DNA from: Stramonita haemastoma
Lineage: Eukaryota; Mollusca; Gastropoda; Neogastropoda; Muricidae
Assembly (NCBI GenBank): GCA_030674155.1
Contig: CM060342.1
Coordinates: 18,835,177-18,899,176 of the forward strand
Length of the DNA stretch: 64,000 nucleotides
Direction: 5' to 3'
In this document: positions 24,670-37,235 of the stretch, piece after piece
Numbering within the stretch: position 1 is the first letter of the stretch
How the letters are laid out: each line of letters starts with the position of its first letter
Notes under the pieces: model-generated
The model's input: the letters and a program-made list of their open reading frames with translations, nothing else
What the model was told of the DNA's origin: nothing
The model's database searches: none
Translations under genes and position numbers: made by a program

Positions 24670-25222
24670 ACACGCCCCTCTCTCAGTGTGTCTCTCTGTC
24701 TGTCTGTTACCCAAAAATCTACCATTGTCTTTTGTCTTGTGGGTGTTAACAATCAAAGGGATTTTTGTACATGCATTGTGTAGACTGTTAATTTGGTTTT
24801 GTATACCTACCAAAGTATTTGATAGCAGAACTATATCATTAGCAAACAAACGGAGATGCAATTCAAGAATACTGGGCAAAAAGTGTATACTATGAAGATC
24901 GTTATTATCAACAGCTAAAGCTACTTCATTTATGTACAAGGAAAACAATATGGGACTCAACATACTCCCCTGTCTTAAGCCAATTGGGCATTTAAAAAAA
25001 ATCAGCTCGTCTGTTCTCCACACACATGCAAGATACCACAGATTCATACATGGCAATAACAACATTTAGATACTTTCCCTGAATTCCATTTTCATTCATA
25101 ATACTGAACAAAGGCTGTCGCTGAACAAAGTCAAAGGCTTTCTTCAGATGGACAAAACATGCATTTAGTTTTTCTCCTTTCTTTGCTAAACACTTCTCGA
25201 CTGTTTTTGACAGTCCCCACAT
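24670..25222 (-). pseudogene. Decayed non-LTR retrotransposon reverse transcriptase
   Basis: Two overlapping reading frames give reverse-transcriptase motifs in order: motif A CFVHLKKAFDFV (25170-25130, first Asp replaced by His), motif B GLRQGSMLSPILFSLYINE, and motif C LFANDIVLLS (FADD changed to FAND). A frameshift separates A from B near 25010. Catalytic aspartates are lost, so it is dead. The frame continues to VNTHKTK, where family members enter the post-RT domain. The LINE clade is not resolved. Confidence 0.8.
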
Positions 25223-25261
25223 ATTTCATGAGGTTTTGTTTTGTTTTTGCTTTGTTTGCTG

Positions 25262-25375
25262 GCCCCCCTCTCAGTCTGTCTCTCTGTCTATCTGTTACCA
25301 AAAAATCGACCTTTGTCTTTTGTCTTGTCAGTTTTAACAATCAAAAGCATTTTTGTACATGCATTGTGTAAAGAC
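25262..25375 (-). repeat. Second copy of the LINE 3' segment
   Basis: About 110 bp closely matching 24675-24785 in the same orientation (shared plus-strand words: gtctctctgtctatctgtta, ttttgtacatgcattgtgta). It lies upstream of the reverse-transcriptase fragment, so a second truncated copy or local rearrangement is present. Confidence 0.7.
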
Positions 25376-25869
25376 TGTTCAGAATCTTGCGTTATCTTGG
25401 GGAGAGCATTAAAGTTTCAGCCCGAAATCGATCTGTGGATAAGGACCGCGGAGTGAGACATTAACCGTGCATTGCGGCCATTATTGGCCTACACGTGATA
25501 AATTTAGGCTAGGCAAAGTGAAACCCGACTTTCTGTAACCTACCCTGACTGGTGTTCGTTCAGGTAGGTATTGATGGCTGTTTATTTAATATTTTCCTTA
25601 ACAGAAAGTATACTTGATTTTGATTAAATTGAATTTGATCACGATTTTTAGCGGGGATCGACTGGAGGCGAATGTTTAGTGTCTGGGTTTCCCACAAAGT
25701 GTTAAGGGGCAGCGAAATAACAAAACCAACAAAACCATAGGCCCATATGTGTGATTGTTAATGAAAACTTCATGTTCAGCTGTTCAAGCAGTTGGTTTTT
25801 TTTTTAATGTATATATTTTTTAAAATTATTATTATCGATGCGTAATGATCAAGGAACATTTGGCATCCT

Positions 25870-26082
25870 ATGGTAGAGGGACAGGATCTTTATAAACAGT
25901 GCGAGAACATCGAGGCAGGCACGACAAAGGGGAACAGCAAACACGCCTACGACACCCTAAAGAAGCTCACAAAGGCGCAGCAAAATAAATCCTCAGTCAT
26001 CGAGGATTGTTCAGGCAACCAGCTGACTGGAAGCTCAGCAGTTTTGAATAGATGGTCACAGTATTGCTATATATATATTTAA
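25870..26082 (+). pseudogene. LINE linker fragment (between endonuclease and reverse transcriptase)
   Basis: The frame reads AYDTLKKLTKAQQNKSSVIE then DCSGNQLTGSSAVLNRWSQY. This pattern (nxxG-xxLT-xxxxxLNRWxxYC) is typical of the linker before the reverse transcriptase in animal LINEs. It is opposite in orientation to the fragment at 24670-25222. Confidence 0.65.
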
Positions 26083-26790
26083 GTATATGACCTGGGAAAT
26101 TAAAAAAAATCCTTACCCTTAATTCACCTGAGAATTATACTTTAGAAATGCTAATAATTAGTAAACTAATAATGGTTAAATCAATGATTGGTTTTACAGC
26201 TCTATACTCCACCAGACAATTGTGGGATAAATTGGTATGTGCCAGAATGTTAAACAAAATCAGAAAATGGTACAAGATTCTGCAGTTTATGATGAAAATA
26301 AAGCTGATTGGTACAAAGGTAGCCATTTCATGATTTATTGATCTGTGACATCAAAAAGAAACCACAACAAAAAAGTTAAAAACTGACAAGCTCCAAACGT
26401 GTTCAACATTCATCTCGGCATGCTGGTAAAGTGTGAGATGTGGGTTGGGTACATATGACTGATGTTTATGTCATCAATGTTTCTGATCTATCAATAGCTT
26501 ACCTTTTACAGTTTTAGGCTTTTCCTCAAGAACTGGATAGGATAGGTTTTAAATCTATGTATTACTAATAGTTTTCAATCTATGTAATACTAATAGATGT
26601 TCAGATGTGTGTGGTCACACGCTAATGTCCCATATCAAGTATTGTGCATTAATTTAAAGTTATATAACTTGTGTGAGTAATAAAAGACATATTTTAGATA
26701 AAAAATGTAATGTAAATTATATATTAAAAATTTTTCTTTCAGATTTTTTTTTTATAGATCAATCACCAAGACATTCACTCAGCACAAGAC
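26083..26790 (+). other. Upstream region of HGH1
   Basis: AT-rich, with a pyrimidine tract and CAG at 26735-26740 and a TATAG at 26753-26757 that could be acceptors of a 5' non-coding exon. A possible donor (ttcag/gtaggt) lies at 25557-25567. Confidence 0.3.
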
Positions 26791-27445
26791 ATGGCAGACA
26801 ATTTGGAAGAAGACCTGCTGGAGCTCCTCAAGCCGTCGACACGGGCGGACGTCAGGGGCATGGCGGCACAACAGCTGCTGGGCATGACGGGCCAGGCAGA
26901 GGGCTGCCAGATGATCACCCAGCACAAGAGACTCCTCCTGTGCGTGCTGCAGCTTCTCGACGACCAAGACCCCAGTGTCCGGAAAGAAGCCATCAAAATG
27001 ATGATAAACTTAACCGCCGAGGAAAGCACGCTGCACGCTCTTCTCCAACCAGCGGTCAAGCCGACCTTCAGAAAAATGGCGGCGTTTCTGTTGGAGAGGA
27101 GTGTCGACGCGGAAGTTGAGGACGTTTCGGTGTGCAATGTCTTGATCAACGTGACTCGTGAAGCAGACTGTGCTCACTGTGTGGCCGATGAGTTGATGGA
27201 GGGTTCCCTGGGTTTGGCCCAGTTTGTTCAACGGTTGTGCCAACTGTTTGAAAATCAGAAACCGACCAGGACTGCCGCCTCCACTGTTCTCATGAACATC
27301 TCACAGACGTCGAGTGTCCGCAGAGGTCTGATGGCGGCGCCGGAACGTCTGCTGCTGAAGCTGCTGCCCATAGTGTCGCTGTCAGGCTCCCTGTCCTCCT
27401 GCAAGGGGATTGTGGGCACGGTGCAGAACTGCTGTTTCGAATATG
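26791..27445 (+). CDS. HGH1: HGH1 exon 1
   Basis: Context AAGACATGGCAG. Encodes the N-terminal armadillo-like helices, including QLLDDQDPSVRKEAIKMM and INLTAEEST, and stops at donor GTGAGG after one base of a split codon. Confidence 0.95.
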
Positions 27446-30433
27446 GTGAGGTTTTTTTTTTGTTTGTTGTACAGTCATTTTGTTGGTTGGTTGTTTTTGT
27501 GTTTTTTCCCCTGTAAGGATGCTGGGGGTCTGTCAGTATGAAATATATAATCTCCACGTTCTGGAAAAAAAATTTCCATCTTCTGGAAATTCTGTACTTG
27601 GAATTCCCTCTTTTCTATCCGTCTCTTTTTTTAAAACTGCCTTGTTCCTTTTCTTCCTGTCACCTCTTTCTTGTCTATTTTCTGCCTTCTTCAGTTCTCG
27701 GTCCATTCTCCTGCCTTTTTTCCCCCAGAAAGTCTTGGAAGATAGCTGTTCTCTCCAACACAGAAGTCAGATGCACTTGTCAGGCACTAAATGCATTTTC
27801 ACTCACATCATATATGACAGACGATAGTAGTTGCTGTCTGAGGGGTGGATGAAGACGTTTTTGTTTGTTTGTTTTTTTGGCACGTCTCATCATCTGTAGT
27901 AATTGTATTTTCCTAAGACAGTGCTAAATAAACCGTTACCGGTTGTCTATGGCATCTCTTGCAGATTTCAGCATCCTTTGATGTGTCAGATTCATGATGA
28001 GACTTCCTTGACCCTTGAGGAGTGATCAGAGTATCAAACTAAAATGTCCAGGCATCTTGTTTAGATCTTTTCAATTCTTACTCCAGTGTTCACTGAAATA
28101 AATTCGCCAGTCAATAGGTAGAATTGAGATCGGAAACTGTCAAACTTTGAGAATTCTGATACTAGTGATAGTTATGTTAGTTAATTGTTACTATTTGGGG
28201 AAGGGGGTGGTGAGAGGGTTGTCATGCCCTCCACTCTCCCTACCCCACCCCTCGTCATTCCCATGGCCCTTTGAATAACGGCTGATGCTACACTACAAAT
28301 ATGACTGTATCAGTTTGAGCGCAATCATGTGTTATTATACAGTAATGCTTTAATTTCATGAATATATAATAATGTCACTGCCATACTATGTTATTGTTAC
28401 TGTCAGTACTGCCTGTGTGTGCTCTTCCTGTATAAGTCTTGCATATATGTATTAAAATACTAAACAAAACATACTCTCTAGTAATGAAAAGTAATGTAAT
28501 AAAAAAAAAAATTTTTTTTGGATCAGATTTTCACAGCTGGCTTCTGAGCAAGGAGGTGGACTTGTTGCCGCGCCTGCTGTTGCCGTTAGCGGGCCCTGAG
28601 GAGTTTGATGACGACGACATGGAGCGCCTGCCTCAGGACCTGCAGTACCTGCCCGAGACCAAAGAGAGAGAGGCCGACCCTGAGGTTCGAGCTATGCTCA
28701 TAAAATCTGTGCACAAGGTCAGTTTCCAACTTGTGTGTGTGTGTGTGTTTGGTGTTTTGGATTGAAGAGATCAAATCTGCATAAAGTGAGTTTTCGACTT
28801 TTGTGTGTGTTTGGTTATTTTGGATTGAAGAGATCAAATCCATGCAAAAGGTGAGTTTCCAACTTGTGTGTGTGTGTGACGTTTTGGATTCAGAATCAAT
28901 TCTTTCTTCGTCTCTTGTCTACACATGTATTGAAGGGTGATGGTATAGCCTGGTAATTAGAGCATTGTGCATTGCCCTTGTGATCCGCTTACCTGGGTTT
29001 GAATCCTGTTCAAGGAGATTTTTCTTTTGGAGTTAACATCAGTACCGACTCCACCTGCCCCAAAAGTCCTTTGGATGAGACTAAACGCATGTAGAGCATC
29101 TTGAGCACATGTTAAACTCTGTACTTCCTTTTCGGAAAAGTAAGCCATTGTGTGCAGGTTGGAATGGATGACAAAATTTACAAAAACGCACACAGGGACT
29201 TGCTTGCTTGTTTCTTCTCAAATAAGTTTTTCTTCCTTAATGTACCCATTCAATATCAGAATCAATAGAACAGAATTGGAATTTGTTCAACATTTCAAAT
29301 ATTTAAAAGGTAAAGGTGTTCCATAACCTATGCAGTCATTGGGAAGCAAGCAGTGCTCTGACCATTGAGCTATCCTGCCCCCCCCCCCCCCGTCAAATAT
29401 TTAGGTTCTGTAAAAGAGAATGATGGCTCCTGTGTATAAGATATCAAGGCCAGAATCGGAATGGCCAAGTAAAAAAAAATTCAGTTAAACATTTGGAAAG
29501 ACAGGTTTAATATCTCAAAATTAGAGTTGTCAAAACATGACTCTGGCCTGTATCGCAGTATGGGTCAGAAGCCTGGACACTGTAAACATTAGATTGAGAT
29601 CAGATCTCTTTGGTCTTTCATTAATAACTAAAATAAGTGAAAATGGTTAGAGAACATCATCAAAATAACTTGAAAGAATACATGGATCGTCATTGTCTTC
29701 AAACACCCAGCCAGCAAGTATTATTGTCTGTCATATGAGCGAAAATGTGTTGCGCTGCCGTTAAGCCTGACAAGTCAGGCCCAGCGCATCCAACTTTGGT
29801 ATGGACTACATCATAGTACATGTATAATTTTAAGTCATTCTGACTGACATAACCATTTTCAAATTTTTTTTTTTCCTTTTCTTAAAAAGACGACCTGTTA
29901 GGCTCAAGACATGAAGTTATTGTAACCATTTTTGTCCGGCATTGCTTTCATATAAGGTCATTGTTTTCTCCGGCATTGCTTTCATATCAGTTCATTGTTT
30001 TGTCCGGCATTGCTTTCATATCAGATCATTGTTTTGTCCGGCATTGCTTTCATATCAGGTCATTGTTTTGTCCGGCATTGCTTTCATATCAGGTCATTGT
30101 TTTGTCCGGCATTGCTTTCATATCAGTTCATTGTTTTGTCCGGCATTGTTTTCACATCAGGTCATTGTGTTGTCCGGCATTGCTTTCATATCAGGTCTTT
30201 GTTTGGCTTTTCAGCTGTGCAGCACCAAAGCTGGCCGAGTGTTTGTGAAGGAAAACAACACGTATGTCATTCTACGGGAGCTGCACAAGTGGGAGAAAAA
30301 CGAAGAAAACGACAGCTGCATCAGGGACGTCATCGACATTCTCATCGGGGACGAACCACAAGAGGGTATGGAGGATCTGCACAACGTGGAGATTCCCCCC
30401 CACCTGCAGCAAAAGTTTCTGCAGGAGAACTAG
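26791..30433 (+). CDS. HGH1: HGH1 homolog (eEF2-folding co-chaperone, armadillo-like), three exons, intact
   Basis: Cytosolic armadillo-repeat protein that helps newly made translation elongation factor 2 fold, working with the TRiC chaperonin (established for the family). Exons 26791-27445, 28527-28717 and 30215-30433 total 1065 nt, giving 354 residues, slightly shorter than the human protein of about 390. The start MADNLEEDLLELLKPSTRAD fits the family N-terminus. Signature stretches are NCCFEYDFHSWLLSKEVD (spanning the exon 1/2 junction), LLLPLAGPEEF, MERLPQDLQYLPETK, and LRELHKWEKNEEND followed by IDILIGDEPQEGMEDLH. All junctions are GT-AG with matching phases (1, then 0). The acceptor-like tract at 26730-26757, just upstream, suggests a non-coding 5' exon. 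No frame breaks. Confidence 0.95.
27515..27850 (+). repeat. Dispersed about 330-bp repeat, copy 2 (HGH1 intron 1)
   Basis: aaggatgctgggggtctgtc, ttccttttcttcctgtcacc, ctcggtccattctcctgcct and gatgcacttgtcaggcacta. It begins only about 70 bp after the HGH1 exon 1 donor. Confidence 0.65.
28527..28717 (+). CDS. HGH1: HGH1 exon 2
   Basis: Acceptor TTTTGGATCAG, donor GTCAGT. Encodes FHSWLLSKEVDLLPRLLLPL and the family hallmark LPQDLQYLPETKEREAD. The donor region is repeated imperfectly downstream (about 28718-28870), producing three tandem copies of the GTGAGTTT-like intron start. Confidence 0.95.
28935..29215 (+). repeat. Diverged type-A SINE
   Basis: Plus-strand head gtatagcctggtaattagag, B box gggtttgaatcctgttc, then ggagttaacatcagtaccga, a decayed core and a tail. 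Lies in HGH1 intron 2. Confidence 0.6.
29935..30206 (+). repeat. Minisatellite: eight copies of a 34-bp unit before HGH1 exon 3
   Basis: Unit tccggcattgctttcatatc plus aggtcattgttttg. Units start at 29935, 29969, 30003, 30037, 30071, 30105, 30139 and 30173. Most units contain a pyrimidine-rich CAG/G resembling a splice acceptor. The array ends 8 bp before the true acceptor (cag at 30212-30214). Confidence 0.9.
30215..30433 (+). CDS. HGH1: HGH1 exon 3 and stop
   Basis: Acceptor GGCTTTTCAG, phase 0. Encodes the C-terminal module (GRVFVKENNTYVILRELHKW, then IGDEPQEGMEDL) and ends LQQKFLQEN with TAG at 30431-30433. A TG-rich tract begins about 7 bp after the stop. Confidence 0.95.
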   Translation: MCSTKAGRVFVKENNTYVILRELHKWEKNEENDSCIRDVIDILIGDEPQEGMEDLHNVEIPPHLQQKFLQEN

Positions 30434-30436
30434 TCC

Positions 30437-30599
30437 GTCAGTGTGTGTGTGTGTGTGTGTGTGTGTGCAGGCATATGTGTGTGCCCATGTGTATGCATGT
30501 ATGTGACTGTGTGTGTAAGAGTAGATGCATAGCTGTGTGTTTGTGGTGAAGGAGCATGCAAGTGTGTGTGTGTGTGTGTGTGTGTGAATCACTGAATGT

Positions 30600-30630
<31 letters not shown>

Positions 30631-30690
30631 GATGTTATGAAGCACATGCATATGTGCATGAATGTGTGGGGTGTGCACATGTATGGGATG
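30437..30690. repeat. TG-rich tract after HGH1 stop
   Basis: Several interrupted TG arrays in the presumed 3' untranslated region. Confidence 0.85.
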
Positions 30691-31189
30691 CGCTACAGGA
30701 CTCGTCAGGCACTTAACGGCAGTGCAACGCATTTTCGCTCATATGAGTGACAACAGTAGTAGCTGTCTGAGCGTTTGTTTTAAGAAAAAATTCTATTCAC
30801 ATGAATGGTTTTAGTGTATGCATACATGTTTGTTAAATACATGTACAAGTCTGTACAGTTAGAGGATATATTATAAAACCTGACATCTTTGTGATAAAAA
30901 GTGTCATGGAATATAGATACCATGGATGATGTGATGTTGAGGAATGTTATCAGAGATGCTACTGTCATGTTCTGTACACTCTGGCTAACAGGACTATGGA
31001 GTACAGGGGGGTTTGGGCAAAACAAACAAAAAAAACCCACCTTGCATTTAGTACTATGACCCAAGACATCATTTTAAAATAAAAACAATAAAATAAGTAA
31101 CCCCACTTCCACCCCACCTTTAAAGAAAAAAGTAAAACCCAATGACAAACACCCTCCCCCAACCAACATGAAAAACAACAAAAAATCTC

Positions 31190-31215
31190 AGTTTGTGTGT
31201 GTAGAGTGAGTGTGT

Positions 31216-31303
<88 letters not shown>
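31190..31303. repeat. (TG)n-(GA)n compound
   Basis: TG to 31247, then about 55 bp of GA. Confidence 0.95.
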
Positions 31304-31306
<3 letters not shown>

Positions 31307-32417
31307 GTCAAATCTTGGTTTCCCAAAAGAGGGGAGGAGAGAGATGGCATTACCACTTCCTTTTCAATAGGTTTGGACATCACACACGAAAGGAAAGATT
31401 GATATTTCAAGCTCTGAATCACTGGTCTAATAATTTGTTTACAGCGACCAAGAAAAAGAATGTTAAATACATAACAAGAGTATTGTCACACTTCTTAGCT
31501 GAATAACTTAGTTCTGTTACAATGAATTATTCTTTAAAAAAAATTTCTCAAAAGAGCTTGTACCAGGATATTTTGCTATAAAATTGAGCTAAATATGCAA
31601 AATTATTACTGATAGGCAAGTCTGAGAAAATTTATTGTCCAATTAAATAAGAATTCCAATATGAACAAGAACATAAGGATGGCTTAATATGTAGTGTACT
31701 TCAGTATAGAACTTCCAGTTTTGTGCAAAAAAAAAGTGTATGACAAAAGGAATCGTGTAATGCAATAAATACAATCTGTCTTTTGTGTGTGTTAACATAG
31801 AATCAGATTTTGAAACACCAACTTCCTTACATGTACCAAAAATGCTTAAGAATTTTAAAATAAAAATTGTGCACAAACTTTGGTTCACGATTATCAATGC
31901 AGCTTTTGTTTTTAACCCAGATTGAATCATGTATGAAAAAAACTGGTTTTAGAATTTACTTTTGCTTTTTCCTTAAAAAAAAAATCCCTGACTTATGGTC
32001 AGACCTTGGTTTTTTTTACCTAAAGACTGTCGTTGTTGGCAGTTGACATAAAATGAAAATGAAAAAATAAAACAAAAAATAACAAGAATCTTGTGTCAGT
32101 TTGGTTTGTGTGCTACTGTGTGGTATGTGATGTGAACAAGGAGAGAAAGAGAGACGCTTCCATGTGTGATGCAAGCACATTGCCAGTTTTACATTCTTCT
32201 GTCTCTCTCTAGCAAAAACACAAACACACACACACACACACCACACACACACATGCATGTACACACAAGCACATACTATTACAATTTTAACTTCTGTCAA
32301 CTTTTCATTTTCAACACACACCACACACACACACTCGCAAAGATGCATGCACATACATGCATGACACAAGCACATACCATTACAATTTTACCTCCCTCTG
32401 TGAACTTTTCATTTTGA

Positions 32418-32443
<26 letters not shown>

Positions 32444-32448
<5 letters not shown>

Positions 32449-32680
32449 GCTGACTCCAATCTCCCCAAAAGTCCTTTGGATGAGACTTTAAACTGAGGCC
32501 CCGTGTGCGAACGCACGCAGAACACCTTGCGCACACATTAAATCCTGTTCCGCTTTTCATAAGAGTAGGCCATCATGTGCCGGTGGGAACAGATGACATT
32601 TACAAAACTGCATACACACGGGGACTGGATGAAAAAAGCACAAGAGTGCTTATTCCATCATCCTTGATATAAAAGAAAAA
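32444..32680 (+). repeat. Type-A SINE, head lost
   Basis: Starts in gctgactccaatctcccc and runs through the full core and tail to cttgatataaaag. It joins a (CA)n array at its 5' end. Confidence 0.7.
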
Positions 32681-33058
32681 AAACACACACATGACACACG
32701 CATACTATTACAATTTTACCTTCTGTCAACTTTTCATTTTCAGCAAACACACACACACACACACACACACCTGATTTGCTACTGTGAATCATTGCTACAT
32801 CAAACAAATTTAAGAACAGCCGGTTTATCATTCTGACCTGTTGTGTTGGATTATCACTATCCTGAAATTTTTCTGACAAGATGAAGTATAGCACTTTCAC
32901 AACACTAAAAAAAAAAAGTCCTTAAAAATTTAACTTCCTAAAAAAAATCATCAGCACAGACAGCAAAATAAATACAAAACAAAAAACTTTCAATCAATAA
33001 CCAGTACACACACACATACACGCATCACACAAAATTGACAGACGAAAGAGCAGTGTGT

Positions 33059-33064
33059 TTTATT
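33059..33064 (-). terminator. Candidate poly(A) signal for a minus-strand transcript
   Basis: TTTATT here reads AATAAA on the minus strand, in the setting CAATAAAACACACTGC. It is the clearest such signal seen between the GRK stop codon and HGH1, but a 15.5-kb 3' untranslated region would be required. Weak evidence. Confidence 0.2.
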
Positions 33065-36000
33065 GAAAAGTTTACAAGTACATAATCATCCGAAATGTAA
33101 AATGAAAAACAAACGAAAAAAAAAAAACCAAACCAAACCGTTTTACTTCCATATCAAAAGTGATAAAGAGATTCCACATTCAGAGTACACCCTCTCTTAC
33201 CATCAAAAAACGTTATCACCACCTTTAAAAAAAACAAAAAACAAAAAGCACAGAAAATGTACCACAGCTAGGAAACACCATCATACAACGCTCACATCTC
33301 TCTCTTTCTCTCTCTCTGATCAATAAATAAATAAAGCAGTCATGTAAAACTTGAGGTCCACAACATACAAGTACCTTCTTATCAGGGGCAACAACTCGCT
33401 AAGAAAAAGCTAAAAACATTCGTCAAGGGAGGCAACAATCTCGTCATTTCAAATGCTACGAAAAAGGAGAGATTCCAGAGAGGACTAGTTGTCCTCTCCT
33501 GCCGTGTGTGTTACTCCATGCCCACAGCAATTTCATGTCCAAAAAAACTCACAGAAGTTACACCAGTTTATAACCACTAACGTCCTGATAGATTTCTTCA
33601 TCAAGTCATAACGAGAAAGTTTTGCAATGAAATCGCAAAATATACCATGTCCAAAGAAATCCAATGAAACGGAACGCGCACACCCCCACCCCCTCCCAAA
33701 CATTAAACTGTAAATGACAGGGGAGTGACATGATTGTAAAGTTACACTAGTATCACAAAGATCTGTCTTGTGTAGATCGTCATGAGTAAGTTTTAATCAG
33801 TATACATATATATGGATCCACATGTACATACACACGCATACCAGCTCATTTTAAAATCTTTAAACATAAACCACTCTACCGTAAGTTCTCAATGAGGTGA
33901 GCAAATGTGTACGTCACTAAAAAAAAAAAGAAAAAAGAAGAAAGTTTGTTTTACGCTAGGTCATAAAAATTTGTCATGACTTTAACATACAGATTACTTT
34001 TACACAAGTTTATCACGAATAATACCTAAAATATTTACTTTGACATGACCTAATTTACCTGTGTCTCTCCTGCCCCCTTGCTTTTCATACAACATAAACT
34101 TGGCAGTGGTATTACATGTTTGTCATGGATTCACTTACACACAGTCACACACACACACACACTATCAGCCGATATATACTACATTCCCCTTCTTTTTTTC
34201 TCCCTTGTGTTTCAGTGTTGTTTCTTTACTAAAAGTTGTCAATGTGGCAGCAAACATATTTAATTAAAGAAAAAACAAACAAAGGCAGTGAACTTTAATA
34301 ATGCGCATTCCCTGGGAAAAAAAAAAAGGTTTGAATTATCACACCAAGTCAAATATGCCATGACTTGAAATGTTACGAAATACAGTATTGCTCTGCCATA
34401 ACTAAAACATGCGAGAAAATACAATGTACAACCAAAAAAAAAACCGCTTACGACACCTGTTCACTTTCCTAATGATTTTCCTAACATCAAAATCCGAAAA
34501 TGTCAAAAACGGTCATTCTTCATTATTTCTATATAGCTTAAACCTGCAAATAATTTACACACATACGTCACAAATTTGATACCCAATGCGTGAAAACTGT
34601 CGATCAACAAAATCTACCAAAGTGTCAAACTTCACTTCCTTCCATAACTTTAACGTTGACATAGAAAAAAAACAAAAAAAACCTTACTTCAAACCTCTAA
34701 GTTACGGATATCTATTTCCTTCCCCAAGTTAGGTATATTAACTCATTTAAGAAGAGATCCACAAAATCACTGAAAAGAGATCCACAAAATCAGCTGTAAT
34801 GACACTGTATCACCAAGACGGTACAAAAACGATAACAGCAAGACTGAATGTATGACAAAAATGGCTGAAAAAGCAGTGACAAAATAGATTTTTTTAAGAC
34901 GGTCAAGTCATACATGTTTTACAGTAAATACAGCTCATCATTTCATGGGTCAAAAGTTTTTACTTGAGGCAGTTTTAACAGAGGGTTACTGTGTAGCAGG
35001 TTTTGATAAAACTTTTTTTTTGTTAGTTTTTTTACCATAATGTCTAGTTTTTGGAGCAGCAACTCCATCACCCCCCCCCCCCCCCCCCCCCAACTTTAAT
35101 TTTCTACAGGAAAATGATAAATCAGTTATATTTTATACAGAAAAATAGTGGAAATGACTTATCTTCACTGGCGATTTTAGATTCCTGAAATACTGCAATT
35201 GATGTACATCATATGAGCAAACATTGAAAAACTAAAACTAGAAAAAAAAAAAGACAGGAAAAAGGTCAGACCACATACATGCATTAGCTGGTTTGGGCTA
35301 TTCCGGACTCCCCACACACATTCATGATCACCACCTGTAGTAGCCTAACACATACCCACCTTATTTCTCTACCCTGAATATGAGAATTTTCAACTCTGCA
35401 AGTACACACCAATACAGTAACTCATAATAAACACACGTCCCAACACATATCTAAGAGAGATATCTTTGTTTCAACGGCTCCGTTTTAAAATAAAGAATGG
35501 ATACAATCAGCCAAGGAGGGAGCTGTACTTCATCTTATAAGAGGCGTAACGGGAATTCTGAAGGGAAAAAAAAAAAAAAAAAAAAGCAAATCATTACTGA
35601 CAGCAGATACCAAAAACTTCGAGATAAGTGGTGTGCATAATTATCCCTGTTAATCAATTATAGATGTCTAAAAACCTCCAACAGCCTCAAGTGTATGTTC
35701 ACATAAGGTACTGAAGCAAAAAGTAACAAGTGTGGCAGTTATGTATTGCACTGTCTGTGTACAATTATCCTTTGCTACATAAATCACTAATTATGTCACT
35801 TGAATAACACACCTTCTCTTGGTTCCTCAGCAACATCCTTTCCTTCTTTTTCAATGGCATCTGGTATGCTTTTGAAAAGCCCCCCCCCCTCTTCTAAAAA
35901 AAAAAAAAGTAGGTGTGTTGGTATGTGCTGTGTATCATCCACAGCCCTCACATTGCCATTACAAGTACAAGACTGATATCCGGATTAACAGTGTCTTTTT

Positions 36001-36343
36001 TTCCCTTTTAAACTGACAAGCCCCTACAGTTGTGGTCTTGCTTGTATGGTGGGCAAAAAAACAATTGCAGACACAAAAAAATGTCACCATTGGTAAACCT
36101 AGAAGCTCTAGCAGAAGAACAACAACAACAAAAAAGACCCCCCCCCCCCCAAAAAAAAAAAAAAGAGACCGATAGGCTCTTTTTTCCCATCATATCTTGT
36201 ATTAGGTAGGATTGAAAATTGCAGCTGTATACTGTTACGTGGTACAGATATTCTGCTAGTTGTTGAAGTATTTCAGTTTTATGTTAACAAAACCAACAAG
36301 TGTGTGTGTGTGTGTGTTGTGTGTTGTGTGTGTATGTTGTGTG

Positions 36344-36381
<38 letters not shown>

Positions 36382-37235
36382 TGTGTGTAAAAGACAAAAA
36401 GAGAAAGAGACCATGCCAACGATCACTAAAACTTCAAACAATAACACCATTCTCCTGCTCTCTCCCCTTTCCAATCTAATTTTTCTAAAATCAAATCATT
36501 ACAAACCTTGTCAACTAACACCTTGAAAAGAAAACCCAACCCAATACTAGAAATTCTTTATAATCAAGATCTTTTTTTTTAAAAAAAAACCCAACAAACA
36601 TTAACTGAATGCTATAGAAAAAAAGATTGAAAAGCGAAGCTAAACATCTGACACTTCCACTTGCAGAAAACATTCTCCTCTTGAAATACACATACCTCCT
36701 ACATCTTTCTCCTTCTCTTCTGTGCCTTACGACCATCAGTTACTGTTGTGAATTCAGCATGGAACACCACATCCTTTTACTTTCATCCGCAGAAACGATA
36801 AACATGCAGAAACCAGACAGAAGCAATACAGCAACCGACTCCCTCCCAACGACAACGACAGAGATCTGAGGTATAACACAAGCGATCTTTCCAACAGTAT
36901 GTGCCAGCCATATAATCCCTAATCAGCCATTCTGTCACCTTTGCATAAGCATTAACTGTGCAGTCCAGGTGATAACAACATCCATGGAAAGAGATTTCCC
37001 CCTCACAAAATTTAAAAAAAAAAAAAAAAGCAATAAAAAAGCCTACATGAATGAATGTGTTAAAAAAAAACATTAAACAATTCTCACGGAAAAATGTTTT
37101 TTTTTTGTTCAAGGAACAATCAACACCCAAAGTTGTTCCATTTCTTTTTGTTTGTTTCTTTCAGTCCATGTAAGAAGTGGTCTCCCAAAAGCATGCTGGG
37201 CAATCTTTACAAAGCACATGCACTGACATAAAACA

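Larger units (their letters stand above)
30700..33050. other. HGH1 downstream region
   Basis: AT-rich, with fourfold CA-linked short repeats (32215-32765) and one SINE. Several AATAAA words but no clear end. Confidence 0.4.

Noticed and set aside
29942..30214. Upstream coding extension of HGH1 exon 3
   Set aside because: Sequence is the 34-bp minisatellite, and joining exon 2 to 30215 gives the conserved protein.
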